Positions 1 through 8,095 of a DNA stretch of 64,000 nt are shown one piece after another. The position numbers and the translations under genes were made by a program. The DNA comes from Poriferisodalis sp965226645 (GTDB lineage: Bacteria; Actinomycetota; Acidimicrobiia; Acidimicrobiales; Poriferisodalaceae). The stretch's first letter is position 1, and each line of letters begins with the position of its first letter. Below the pieces are notes generated by a model. The model was not told where the DNA came from and made no database searches. It saw nothing but the letters and a program-made list of their open reading frames with translations. The stretch is taken from NCBI GenBank assembly GCA_965226645.1, contig CBDDDL010000001.1:698587-762586 (forward strand). The letters run 5' to 3'.

Positions 1-1530
1 CGGGGTTTCGAGTTCATCGCCCTGCAGAAGGCCGCCGTTGAGTCGCTGCTGATTGACGAGCAGACCCGTCGCCGGTACGTGTCGTTGGCCCGCCAGGTCC
101 GCAAGACCTTCAAGGCGCTGCTGCCGGATCCTGCGGCAATGGCCGTCACTCACCGGGTGGCGGTGATCCGGTCGATGGCGACGAAGATCGAGTCGTCGTC
201 TGAGTCGCCTGACATCCGCGGCGTGATGGACTCGGTGTCGGATCTGTTGGACCGATCGGTCGGGGCCAAGGAGTACATCATCCGCAGCACCGGTGGGGCC
301 GATCCGCTGATCGACCTGAACCAGCTCAACTTCGAACAACTCGCCCTGCGCTTCGCCGCCAACAAGCGCACCGCGGCCAAGGCCATCGAGAAGGACCTGG
401 AGCAGCGGCTCGACGAAGCGGTGCGCAAGAACCCGACCCGGCTGGAGCTGGCCGAGCGGTTCCGGAAGCTGATCGAGGAGTACAACGCCGGCGCTCACAA
501 CCTGGAGGAGTTCCTCCGCCGACTCAAGGCCATCAACGACGAACTGACCGAAGAAGAACAGCGTGCGGTTCGCGAAGACGCGAGCGAGGCCGAACTGGCG
601 ATCTTTGACCTGCTCACCAAACCCGAGCCCGAGTTGAACGCGGCCGAGGCGACGAAGGTGAAGGGCGCGGCGAAGAAGCTGCTGGAGCACATCGAGGAGA
701 AGCTGGTTCTCGACTGGAAGCGCCGTCAGCAGACACGCTCGGCTGTGCGGGTCGCGGTCGGCACCGTTCTCGACGAGGAGCTGCCCGACGTGTACGGCCC
801 CGAACTCTTCGACCAGAAGGTCGATGCCGTCTACGGCCACATCTACGCCAGCTACTTCGACGATGGCGGCAGCGTCTACGACACTCCCGGTGCTGCTGCC
901 GACACGGGGCCGGCTATCGCGACGCTGCCAACCCGCGCCGAGGAGGTCACGGACGATCTCCTGACTCAGGTCCGCGCCGACCCGGAGCTGTTCGCCCGCC
1001 TCGTGGAAACCGTCTTCGGTGCGAGTGCGACCTGGGCCTGCCCCACCGAAGAGCTCCTGATCGACGACGAGACCCGAACGGTCGAGTACAAGCAGACCGC
1101 CCGCTGGAACGTGCGGGAGCACCGCCGGGACAACACGATGGAGCAAGTCATCGTGAAGACGGTCGCCGGAATGCTGAACGACCGCGGCGGCACCCTCCTG
1201 ATTGGCGTGACCGACAGCCGCGAACCCGTCGGCCTCGACGACGACTACGCCCAGGTCAAACCCGCCAACTCCGACGGCTACGTGAACTGGCTCGACACCC
1301 TGTTCGAGACCAACCTCGGCCACACCGGCGCCAACCGCCTCGACATCCGCATCGACCGCATCAACAGCCACGACATCTGCCGGATCGACATCCCCGCCAG
1401 CTCCCGCCCCATCTGGGTCAAGAACCCGAAGGGCGCAGGCACCCTCTACCAGCGCCGCAACAACTCGACGCGTGCGGTGCCCGTGGACGAGGTCGAATCC
1501 TTCCTCGCCGACCGCTTCGGCGGGGATTGA
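1..1530 (+). CDS. hsdR: Type I restriction enzyme R subunit, C-terminal part, with AlbA/Schlafen-like tail
   Basis: The frame is open from the first base, so the gene begins upstream of the window. The first ~230 codons match the helical C-terminal domain of type I restriction subunit R (segment around VRKTFKALLPDPAA and a long charged helical stretch). This domain normally contacts the HsdM/HsdS methyltransferase core. The last ~150 residues carry a second domain with VEYKQTARWN and GGTLLIGVTD, the signature of AlbA_2 (Schlafen-like, putative nucleic-acid binding) domains. The motor and nuclease domains and any hsdM/hsdS genes would lie upstream, outside the window. The fused AlbA-like tail is unusual for the family. 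The subunit assignment is fairly sure; the role of the tail is inferred. Confidence 0.8.
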   Translation, partial: RGFEFIALQKAAVESLLIDEQTRRRYVSLARQVRKTFKALLPDPAAMAVTHRVAVIRSMATKIESSSESPDIRGVMDSVSDLLDRSVGAKEYIIRSTGGADPLIDLNQLNFEQLALRFAANKRTAAKAIEKDLEQRLDEAVRKNPTRLELAERFRKLIEEYNAGAHNLEEFLRRLKAINDELTEEEQRAVREDASEAELAIFDLLTKPEPELNAAEATKVKGAAKKLLEHIEEKLVLDWKRRQQTRSAVRVAVGTVLDEELPDVYGPELFDQKVDAVYGHIYASYFDDGGSVYDTPGAAADTGPAIATLPTRAEEVTDDLLTQVRADPELFARLVETVFGASATWACPTEELLIDDETRTVEYKQTARWNVREHRRDNTMEQVIVKTVAGMLNDRGGTLLIGVTDSREPVGLDDDYAQVKPANSDGYVNWLDTLFETNLGHTGANRLDIRIDRINSHDICRIDIPASSRPIWVKNPKGAGTLYQRRNNSTRAVPVDEVESFLADRFGGD

Positions 1531-2264
1531 AAGTTGAGCGGCTCAACAACATATGAGTCCGTTGTGTGTTCCGGTACGGTCTGGGTGTTCACCAACTGAA
1601 GCAGGTTGTTCGTGGAATTCGCACTTGTCGATGGTCAGAGATGCGCCCCGACGAGAGGGCAACGTGGCATATGTCAATATTGCGACGCCGGAAATGGTCG
1701 CCAAATGCGGTCGCTATGTAATGTGGCACTGGGCTCACATGCCAGGAAGCAGCTGTGACCCATGGTGGGGATCAGAATCTGAGTGGCATCGCGGATGGAA
1801 GAGTCTTTTTCCTGCGGAATGGCGAGAAGTCGTGCACTTCGACGAACAAACTGGCGAGAAACACATTGCAGATGTCAAGACACCAAGCAGTGTTGTCGTC
1901 GAATTCCAGCGTTCTCCCATCGAAAGCACAGAAGTGTCTAGCAGAGAGAACTTCTACCGAGATTTGGTATGGGTAGTCGATGGCGACAGAGGAAGTCTAG
2001 ATCCGAGCTACTTTCGAATGGGCCTCGTACCCGAGCCCGTTTCGCTCGACCCTCTTGTTCACGCCGTTCAATGGTGGAGTTCAAGTCGGCTATTGCACAA
2101 ATGGAATTCCGTGACCTGCCCTGTCTATATCGATTTTGGTACACACGGCCTGTGGCGTTTTCTCGAATTCGAGCCATCTGAGCGAATCGGCCTTTTTTCT
2201 CCCGTGCAAGCCGAGTGGTTTGTGGACGCTTGCATTGACGGCGAATGTCAAGTCCTTTCTCGGT

Positions 2265-3606
2265 GGCCCTTCGGGTTTTTGGGGGATGTGAGGTGCTGAG
2301 GGTCCCTGTGTAGTGGTCGAGGCCCTGCTGGGATCGGTGGTTGATGAGCCACGATCCAGGAGGGCCTCGATGTGGAGTGATGTTATGTCGGTGCGGTTGC
2401 ATCTGCCGCGGGTAAGGGTGCTGGGGGTGCTTGTCGACGAGTGCGATGAGCTGCGGGTGCGGGTGTGCTCGACGGTGCGGCGCCCGAGGTGTGCTGCCTG
2501 CGGGGCTGGGTGTCACAGGTGCACGACCGGCGGGACAAGATGATCCGGGACTTGGAGGTGTCGGGCCGGCGGACCACGCTGGTGTGGCAGCGCCGAAGGA
2601 TGGTCTGCGACGGCTGCGGGCTGCGGTTCAGCGAGGATCATCGGGCGTTCGAGGGCAGGATGACCCGGCGTCTGGCGCGCTGTGTGGTCGCCGATGCCCG
2701 GGCGATGCCGGTCAATGCTGTGGCCCGGCGTCATGGGGTGGACTGGGCGGCGGTGAACGCGCTGGTGGCCGTGTGGGCGGGCTGGGTCGGCGGGCATCGC
2801 CGGCGTCAGCGTTGCCGGGTGCTGTTGGTGGACGAGACGTCGATCCGCAAGCGTCACGGCTATGTGACGGTGCTCGTCGACGGCGACACCGGCAAGGTCC
2901 TGGCGATGGTCCCCCATCGCAGCAGCGCAGCGCTGACGGCGTTTTTGGCGTCTCAGGGCACCGCTGGTGCAAAGGAGTCAAGGTCGTGGTATCCGATGGC
3001 TCCAAGGCGTACAAGGCAGCCATAGAGCAGCGGCTCGGTCACGCCCGCCACGTCTTGGACCGGTTCCACGTCATCAGATGGTTCCAAGCCGGCTTGGTCG
3101 CGGTGCGCCGCGATGTGCAGCGGCTCCCTGCAGGCTCCAAGCCCGTTTTCGACCGTGACGTGTTCCGGGCGCGGTTCGTGATGCTCAAACGGCCCGACAA
3201 GCTCGACGACGCCGAACAAGCCCGCCTCGATGCGCTGTTTGGTGCTCATCCGAGGCTGAGGGCCGCGTGGGAAGCCCTCGCCGAGTTGCATCAGCTCTAT
3301 CTCGCCGAGGACCACAAAGGCGCGATGGAAGCCCTCGGCCGGTTCGCGGACCTCTACGGCACAGGAGACATTCCCGAGTTCAGCGACACCGTCGACACGT
3401 TCCTCGCCTGGCACGAACAGATCCTGGGCTGGCACCACGCCGGGCGACCCAGCAACGGCCGCATCGACCGCACCAACAACCTCCTCCAGGTCCTGCGAAG
3501 AACCGCGCACGGATTCACCAACTACGCGAACTTCGAAGCCCGCGGCATCCTCGTAACATGAACAGCACCGATGCCGGCAGGCAATCCCCCAAAAACGCGA
3601 AGGCTC
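2265..3606 (+). mobile_element. ISL3-family insertion sequence with readable ends and 8-bp target duplication
   Basis: The element has 23-bp imperfect inverted repeats. The left end (2265-2287) starts GGCCCTTCGGG and the right end (3584-3606, reverse complement) starts GAGCCTTCGCG; both continue TTTTTGGGGGAT, matching at 20 of 23 positions. The 8 bases TTCTCGGT occur immediately outside both ends (2257-2264 and 3607-3614), the target-duplication length expected for ISL3. Length is 1342 bp. It carries one transposase gene, which is frame-broken, so the copy is probably immobile. A related, more decayed element lies in inverted orientation at the end of the window. Confidence 0.88.
2370..3561 (+). 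pseudogene. ISL3-family transposase, two frameshifts
   Basis: Translation starts at ATG 2370 after a good AGGAGGG ribosome site. The first ~45 residues are in one frame. A shift near 2510 leads to the zinc-finger and HTH region and the catalytic-core segment RVLLVDETSIRKRH. A second shift near 2955-2965 leads to KVVVSDGSKAYKAAI, LDRFHVIRWFQAG, and the C-terminus SNGRIDRTNNLLQVLRR, all diagnostic of ISL3 DDE transposases. No single frame covers the protein, so it is unlikely to be functional unless the shifts are sequencing errors. Confidence 0.85.
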
Positions 3607-3854
3607 TTCTCGGTTGCCAGAGGAGGAGAAGGAGTCATGGGTGGCACAGTTCGGCTTGGTTGAGGTACACCGAGAGAACCACTCCGCTCAGGAAGCGGAC
3701 ACCCAGTAGCTTGATCACTAATCGCGCCACGACGATGACATGACAGCGACTAATCAGGATACGTGTGCGCCCATTAGTCGGAATTCAGGCACCCAACAGG
3801 AAAATAGACAATTGGAGGACCGGTGTCCGGGATCCTGACGAAGACGGATATATA

Positions 3855-4622
3855 TCACCGCAGATGCTTCAGTGCTTGACTATTAGCCGCATCGTCAAGA
3901 GAAGTGATCAAGGCTAAAGAAGTGTTGCCGGCTTTGTCGACATGGGCATGGCTTCGCAATCTTCCTCGGGGTGTCTCGAGGGCGAGTTGCTGCCAACTGT
4001 CGCGTCCACCAGGGAGTTTGTCGAACAATTCAGAGGACTCCGGAGCTAGCTCTAAGCGTCCATGAATATCGATCGGAACTGCAGCGTGACCGACGACCAC
4101 CCATCTTGTTGGTGCCCGCTGCAGGCGTAACAACATACACGTACGACCACTCACTTCGGCCATTCGCACCGCCGCCGCGGCGAGTGAAACGTCGGCGCGA
4201 TGTGCTACGAGCCGAATGAGGCTCAGGTTGAGTCTGTCTCTGCTCGCGTATTGCGAAATCCAAGTTCGAGGCATCAACAGTGCTGCGGCGACTTGGTCAC
4301 AAAGTGTCTCGATATCGTCGTGCGTGAAACTAAGGCCGCGGTGAGCAACCGTCTGTCTTGCTTCGAGCAAGACATGCGCGATTTCGTGGGCGAGAGTGAA
4401 ACGCTTGCGCGTTGGAGGTCGATCTTGTCGAAGCTCAATGGATGGCGTTCCGCCATTCCAGGTTGTTCGCCCGTCTTCAATCATGGATGTCTCGCGGACA
4501 CTGGACACCCCAAGAGCTCTTGCTAGCTCCAATAGGTCTATTGGAACTTCGAGGCGCATGTCCCGCGAAACGAAGTGAGCCAAGTTCTCGGCGAGCCCTC
4601 GAGGAAGTCTGTGTTCAGTCAT
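3855..4622 (-). CDS. ImmA/IrrE-family metallopeptidase
   Basis: The 255-residue protein has the zinc-peptidase helix motif HEIAH at residues 79-83 in TLAHEIAHVLLEA, and a following LMP segment typical of ImmA/IrrE (COG2856). Members cleave or inactivate repressors, as in ImmA of ICEBs1. ATG 4622 is chosen because it overlaps the stop of the upstream gene by 8 bases, indicating translational coupling; an earlier ATG at 4652 would overlap more deeply. It is the last gene of a four-gene operon with an RHH protein, Doc and a deoxyribosyltransferase-like protein. A role as the proteolytic sensor of that operon is inference. No XRE repressor is seen next to it. Confidence 0.82.
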   Translation of the reverse strand: MTEHRLPRGLAENLAHFVSRDMRLEVPIDLLELARALGVSSVRETSMIEDGRTTWNGGTPSIELRQDRPPTRKRFTLAHEIAHVLLEARQTVAHRGLSFTHDDIETLCDQVAAALLMPRTWISQYASRDRLNLSLIRLVAHRADVSLAAAAVRMAEVSGRTCMLLRLQRAPTRWVVVGHAAVPIDIHGRLELAPESSELFDKLPGGRDSWQQLALETPRGRLRSHAHVDKAGNTSLALITSLDDAANSQALKHLR

Positions 4623-5526
4623 TCTCGAAGGCGATCCAGTCAGCCGCCTCATTGAATGCGATTCGCCGAGTGCCGCCTCGCGCGAGTTCGACGGTGGCCT
4701 TCTGCAGAAGTGCTATCGCCTTGTCTCCGCTCCATCTTTGGAGCTCGGCGGCAGTGGCAAGTGCGGGAAGCGCCATCGGGGGCAGCACAGTCGACGATCC
4801 TGCTGGCAACAGAGTGTCCGACGGGAGCTCGAGCGCGTTCACGAGGGCGAGCGCTTCGTCGAGGCTGGTATGGGCCAGAGTTAGTGGAGAGCTGATCATC
4901 TCCCGCATTCGGCGTTCAGAAAGGCGCGCCGTAGCAGCGACGGTCGCGCGGCCAGACTCGTCCAATCGGTCGTATGCGACACAGATTGCCTGCAGTGCAG
5001 GGGACCATAGGCGGCGTCGGCTATCTCGAAGACGTCGCTGAGCCTCCAACTGGTTCTTGCGCCTCATGAAATAGGTGTTGCAGGCCTCACGAATATCGGC
5101 GTCGTGACGCCAAGGGACGATTTCAAGATCGGCGGTCGTGCCCTCGACCAGTCGGGACACGCTCCGCCCTTCGCGAAGGAACATCAGGATGGGCGTTCGC
5201 AGACGCTCGGCCCATGCCAACTCCTTACCTGCGCCCCATGACGGAAAGTCGCCGATGGCTACGATCACGTCGGAATCGAGCACCTTTCTGAAGTCCGCAT
5301 CGTGGACCTCGGCCGGAGTCAACGAGTTGTGCTCGACCGGATGCGTGTGAAGCGCTGGTTGATGGACAAGGACACCACTCTGGGAACAGAAGCTGGCAAT
5401 GGCTCCGCTTACCAGCCTGACGACGGCATCTTGGTCTTCGCTGAGCCCCGTCAAACTACTCGCGATGTAGACCGAGATGGGATCATCTGGTGGGGCATCG
5501 AACTGCAAGCGCTGTTGCTCAGCCAT
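4615..5526 (-). CDS. Nucleoside 2-deoxyribosyltransferase-like protein with helical C-terminal region
   Basis: About 303 residues. The N-terminal ~130 residues read like the Rossmann-like nucleoside 2-deoxyribosyltransferase/TIR-related fold: an ISVYIASSLTG strand and loop, a VLDSDVIVAIGDFPSWG segment and GAGKELAWA, whose Glu would be the catalytic residue in that family. The remaining ~170 residues are helical, Arg-rich in the middle and unrecognised. The start at ATG 5526 overlaps the end of doc by 8 bases, and its stop overlaps immA, so all are probably translated from one message. Enzymes of this fold next to TA genes and ImmA proteases suggest a nucleotide- or nucleoside-sensing conflict system, but that is inference. 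Confidence 0.6.
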   Translation of the reverse strand: MAEQQRLQFDAPPDDPISVYIASSLTGLSEDQDAVVRLVSGAIASFCSQSGVLVHQPALHTHPVEHNSLTPAEVHDADFRKVLDSDVIVAIGDFPSWGAGKELAWAERLRTPILMFLREGRSVSRLVEGTTADLEIVPWRHDADIREACNTYFMRRKNQLEAQRRLRDSRRRLWSPALQAICVAYDRLDESGRATVAATARLSERRMREMISSPLTLAHTSLDEALALVNALELPSDTLLPAGSSTVLPPMALPALATAAELQRWSGDKAIALLQKATVELARGGTRRIAFNEAADWIAFEND

Positions 5527-5914
5527 CCAATGCCTCCAATCGAGCCCGAATCCATGCCGTGAGGTCGTCCCGACTGATGTGGCCCGCCGCCACTCCAACG
5601 ACAGTCTTGAACGTCTCCTCAGGGGGTGACAGGTTGAGATCGTGTCCGTTCATGTTCAAGAACTGCATCGTTGCGAGCACCGCGACGCGTTTGTTGCCAT
5701 CAATGAACGGATGATTTCGCGCCAGGCCGAACATGAGGGTGGCGGCCTTGGATTCGATGGAGGGGTGAAACTCGACCCCTGCGAAGCCGGCTTGGGGCTG
5801 GGCGAGAGCGGAGTCTGCTAGCCCCAGATCGGTGACGTGCACGAGCGCGTCTACCTCGAGCCCAAGGACCTCGCACGCAATGGCGAGAACGTCGTCGAGC
5901 TCGAGATAGACCAC
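5519..5914 (-). CDS. doc: Doc-type (death-on-curing, Fic fold) toxin
   Basis: The 131-residue protein carries the Fic/Doc motif HPFIDGNKR at about residues 68-76, and the N-terminal pattern DLGLADSALAQPQAGF typical of Doc toxins. Doc phosphorylates elongation factor Tu and stops translation; the shortened Fic motif fits phosphotransferase rather than AMPylation activity. The GTG start at 5914 lies one base after the stop of the RHH gene. Its own end overlaps the next gene. The antitoxin is the upstream RHH protein rather than the classical Phd. Confidence 0.88.
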   Translation of the reverse strand: MVYLELDDVLAIACEVLGLEVDALVHVTDLGLADSALAQPQAGFAGVEFHPSIESKAATLMFGLARNHPFIDGNKRVAVLATMQFLNMNGHDLNLSPPEETFKTVVGVAAGHISRDDLTAWIRARLEALDG

Positions 5915-5915
5915 G

Positions 5916-6143
5916 TCAGCTGTCCGCCAGCATGTTCAGAAGCTCTTGATGACGTTCGAGATTCCGTCGCAGCAGTGCTTGGAATTGCGGGTCCCGGCGA
6001 CGACGCTCAACATGCTCGGTGAGAGCGTCGCGGATCACTTCACTGACGGTCGAGCCCTCGACTTCAGCAACGGTTCGAGCTTGATCAGCGAGAGTGTGAT
6101 CGATGCGCAGAGTCAGGTTCTTGGTGTCGGTCTGAGTCGGCAT
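5916..6143 (-). CDS. Ribbon-helix-helix antitoxin, partner of Doc
   Basis: The 75-residue protein shows an N-terminal RHH DNA-binding pattern (NLTLRIDHTLADQARTVAE, then STVSEVIRDAL) and a charged C-terminal tail that would neutralise the toxin. ATG 6143 is preferred over an upstream ATG at 6191 because it follows a clear GAGGAG ribosome site at proper spacing. It heads the operon with doc, the deoxyribosyltransferase-like gene and immA. A near-palindrome ~60 bases upstream is a likely autoregulatory operator. Confidence 0.8.
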   Translation of the reverse strand: MPTQTDTKNLTLRIDHTLADQARTVAEVEGSTVSEVIRDALTEHVERRRRDPQFQALLRRNLERHQELLNMLADS

Positions 6144-6201
6144 TCGTTGCTCCTCGCGGCAGGCGTGATACTGAGCGTAGCTGCTGGACATCGCGATGGC
6201 A

Positions 6202-6217
6202 AGATATCTAGAGATCT
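6202..6217. promoter_or_regulatory. Candidate operator of the RHH-doc operon
   Basis: AGATATCTAGAGATCT is a near-perfect 16-base palindrome (two mismatched positions) in an otherwise GC-rich gap, 59 bases upstream of the RHH start. RHH antitoxins normally repress their own operon by binding such sites. The assignment rests on symmetry and location only. Confidence 0.5.
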
Positions 6218-6278
6218 GTCTATCTCATTCGGCTCTGCGACAACTGCAGAAGCTGCCCCGACGCGGCAGGCTGGGGGC

Positions 6279-7136
6279 ATGGCAAACACGGGACGGGTGA
6301 TTGATCTCTCGGTCGAGGTGATCGGAGACGTGGAGACGGTGTGGCGGGCAGTGGCGACGGGGCCGGGGATCTCGTCGTGGTACGTGCCGCACTCCATCGA
6401 GGAACGGACCGGGGGAGCGGCGACTGCGTCGTTCGGGCCGGAGCCCGAGATGCAGATCGCTGGCCGGGTTGCGGCCTGGGAGCCGCCTGACCGGGTGCTC
6501 TTCGACGGGGGCGAAGGCGTCGAGGGGCTGACGTTCGAGTGGACCATCGCGCCACATGACGACGGCACCTGCACGGTGAGCCTCCACAACGCCGGCTTCG
6601 GCGACGACGACCCGCAGTACGACGCCATGATTGACGGCTGGAAGCTGTTCATGTCCAACCTCGGGCTCCACCTGAAGAACTTCGCTGGCCAGACCGCAAC
6701 GGCTGTGCTGCCGATGGTCATGCGGCAAATCACTCCCGATGAAGGCTGGGCGATCCTGTCGGGCGGGCTGGGCATCGACGAGATGCCTGCTGTCGGTGAC
6801 CGACTCGACGTGGGAGTCGACGACGTGACGATCCTGTCGGGCACGGTTATCGAAACAGCCGCGCGCCGGATCGCTGTGCTTACCGACCAACCAGCGCCGG
6901 GAACTGCGTTCCTCACGGCCGAGGACGTCGGCGGGATCACGATGGTCTGCGCGTGCGACTTCGAGTCGCCTGGGCAGCACGTGATTCGAGCTGCACGCTG
7001 TCGGCGACCACCCGCCGTAGAGGGCCGTGGCTACAACTCGTCGAAGAGGGTGGCCGGTTCTTCGACGGCGGTCTCCAGATTTGTTGCCGGGTTGGCCGGA
7101 TCCGCTCGTTCGAGACGGTCGGTGACCGCGTCTTGA
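6279..7136 (+). pseudogene. SRPBCC (START-like) protein, C-terminus replaced
   Basis: The first ~224 residues are nearly identical to the intact paralogue at 9512-10285. They contain the START/AHSA1-like core (VIDLSVEVIGDVETVWRAV, WYVPHSIEE, FEWTI) and a second ligand-binding-like half. Homology stops abruptly at about 6950, right after ITMV. The remaining ~60 in-frame codons are unrelated and overlap the 3' end of the oppositely oriented gene at 7031. The expected WLxLYGPDA... C-terminus is missing. The break coincides with the edge of the two-gene module at 7031-9321, suggesting that module entered or rearranged a duplicated SRPBCC locus. Confidence 0.65.
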
Positions 7137-8095
7137 ACCTCGGCGTTCGGAAGGTCTACTTCTCGGCAGTCGCCCGAAACTCGACGCACCTCCACCACCG
7201 GCTTGAGTGCTCTGTCCACAATCTTTCCAACGGCTTCGCTGAACTCTTGCCTATCGGTGTCTCGCCACTGATCGAACACACCAAACGTCGCGGCGCTCAG
7301 GAGTCGGGTGCCATCGAGCATCAGCGTCGTCGGAGGCCGTGCCCGGCCGACCGCGGCGAGCATGTGGGTGAGTACGCGCGCCGTCAATTCCTGAAGCCCG
7401 GAAGAGCGAAGTTCTGGTTCTTGGCTGTCGTCAATACCCGGCATCCAGGGAACGAAGTAGAGGGGCTGTACATCGTTTTCCCCATCGGCTTGAAGAACGA
7501 TCGGTCGGTTGGCGAGTGCGGCGCCGAGCGCGGTCGGCAGATCGGCCGGATTCGGACTCGACAAGGCGACCCCTTCGGCTTCGAGTGAGAGACCGATGGC
7601 CCCGGTTGGCGCAGCGGGAGCGTTCTCCGCGACAAGGGATTGGGCCAAGTCCTTGAGCGTCGAAGCGAGTCCGTCGGCGTCGGCGGCAGTGGTTGCGTAA
7701 AGGACGTGACCCGGCCGTTTGCCTGGCTCGGCGAGCGACGGCGCGAGGTTGAAGGCTGCGGCGATGAGCTTCAGGGCCTGTCGACGATTTGACGAGTCCG
7801 GTGAGAAGCCTCGCGCCTTCAGTTCGACGATGGGCTGGACAGGGTCGCTTGAGTGCCTCAGCCAAAGGTCCGGACGACATGGCGATCGATCCGCGGAACC
7901 GGTCAGATTCGTGAGCGCCGCGATCGCCCGCTCACCGCTTGGCATAAGGACGCTTCTGCCAATGGAGCCGAGGTAGTAGCCAGCTTGCCGTAGGACCGGC
8001 TGGATCTGGCTCTCGTCAGGGAGATCTTCGAGAGCCCACAAGAACGTGTTGAGCTGGAAGACCTGATCCGAGAGAAGTGTGGATGCGTCGGTCAT
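7031..8095 (-). CDS. Unknown protein with PD-(D/E)xK-like nuclease signature
   Basis: About 354 residues; I do not recognise the family. Between residues ~75 and 110 it reads RPDLWLRH..., a hydrophobic strand and PIVELKARGF. This is the D...ExK spacing of PD-(D/E)xK nucleases (Asp of PDLW, then E-x-K of VELK), followed by a helix. The C-terminal half is Ala/Leu-rich with no known motif. ATG 8095 overlaps the stop of the upstream gene in an ATGA, so the two are translationally coupled. The module is oriented against the flanking SRPBCC genes. A restriction- or defence-like role is inference from the nuclease signature and context. Confidence 0.6.
   Translation of the reverse strand: MTDASTLLSDQVFQLNTFLWALEDLPDESQIQPVLRQAGYYLGSIGRSVLMPSGERAIAALTNLTGSADRSPCRPDLWLRHSSDPVQPIVELKARGFSPDSSNRRQALKLIAAAFNLAPSLAEPGKRPGHVLYATTAADADGLASTLKDLAQSLVAENAPAAPTGAIGLSLEAEGVALSSPNPADLPTALGAALANRPIVLQADGENDVQPLYFVPWMPGIDDSQEPELRSSGLQELTARVLTHMLAAVGRARPPTTLMLDGTRLLSAATFGVFDQWRDTDRQEFSEAVGKIVDRALKPVVEVRRVSGDCREVDLPNAEVQDAVTDRLERADPANPATNLETAVEEPATLFDEL

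Larger units (their letters stand above)
1612..3709 (+). pseudogene. CoiA-like competence/nuclease family gene, split by an ISL3 element and frameshifted
   Basis: A GTG at 1612 (or TTG at 1606) opens a frame reading VEFALVDGQRC, a family-like N-terminus with a CxxC (ICQYC). One extra G at about 1690 shifts it into the frame that continues MVAKCGRYVMWHWAH, then SEWHRGWK, EKHIADVKTP and VVEFQRS. These are the conserved core of CoiA-like nuclease-fold proteins. The coding sequence is then cut at 2264 by an insertion sequence. After the 8-bp duplicated target the same frame resumes at 3615 as LPEEEKESWVAQ and stops at TAG 3707-3709. Removing the IS and one G gives a 248-residue protein. CoiA acts in DNA uptake and recombination in Firmicutes; the actinobacterial role is unknown. 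Confidence 0.72.

Noticed and set aside
2313..3561. Programmed frameshifting of the ISL3 transposase
   Set aside because: ISL3 transposases are normally one continuous frame; the shifts are at different places in the two copies and lack a clear slippery motif plus structure.
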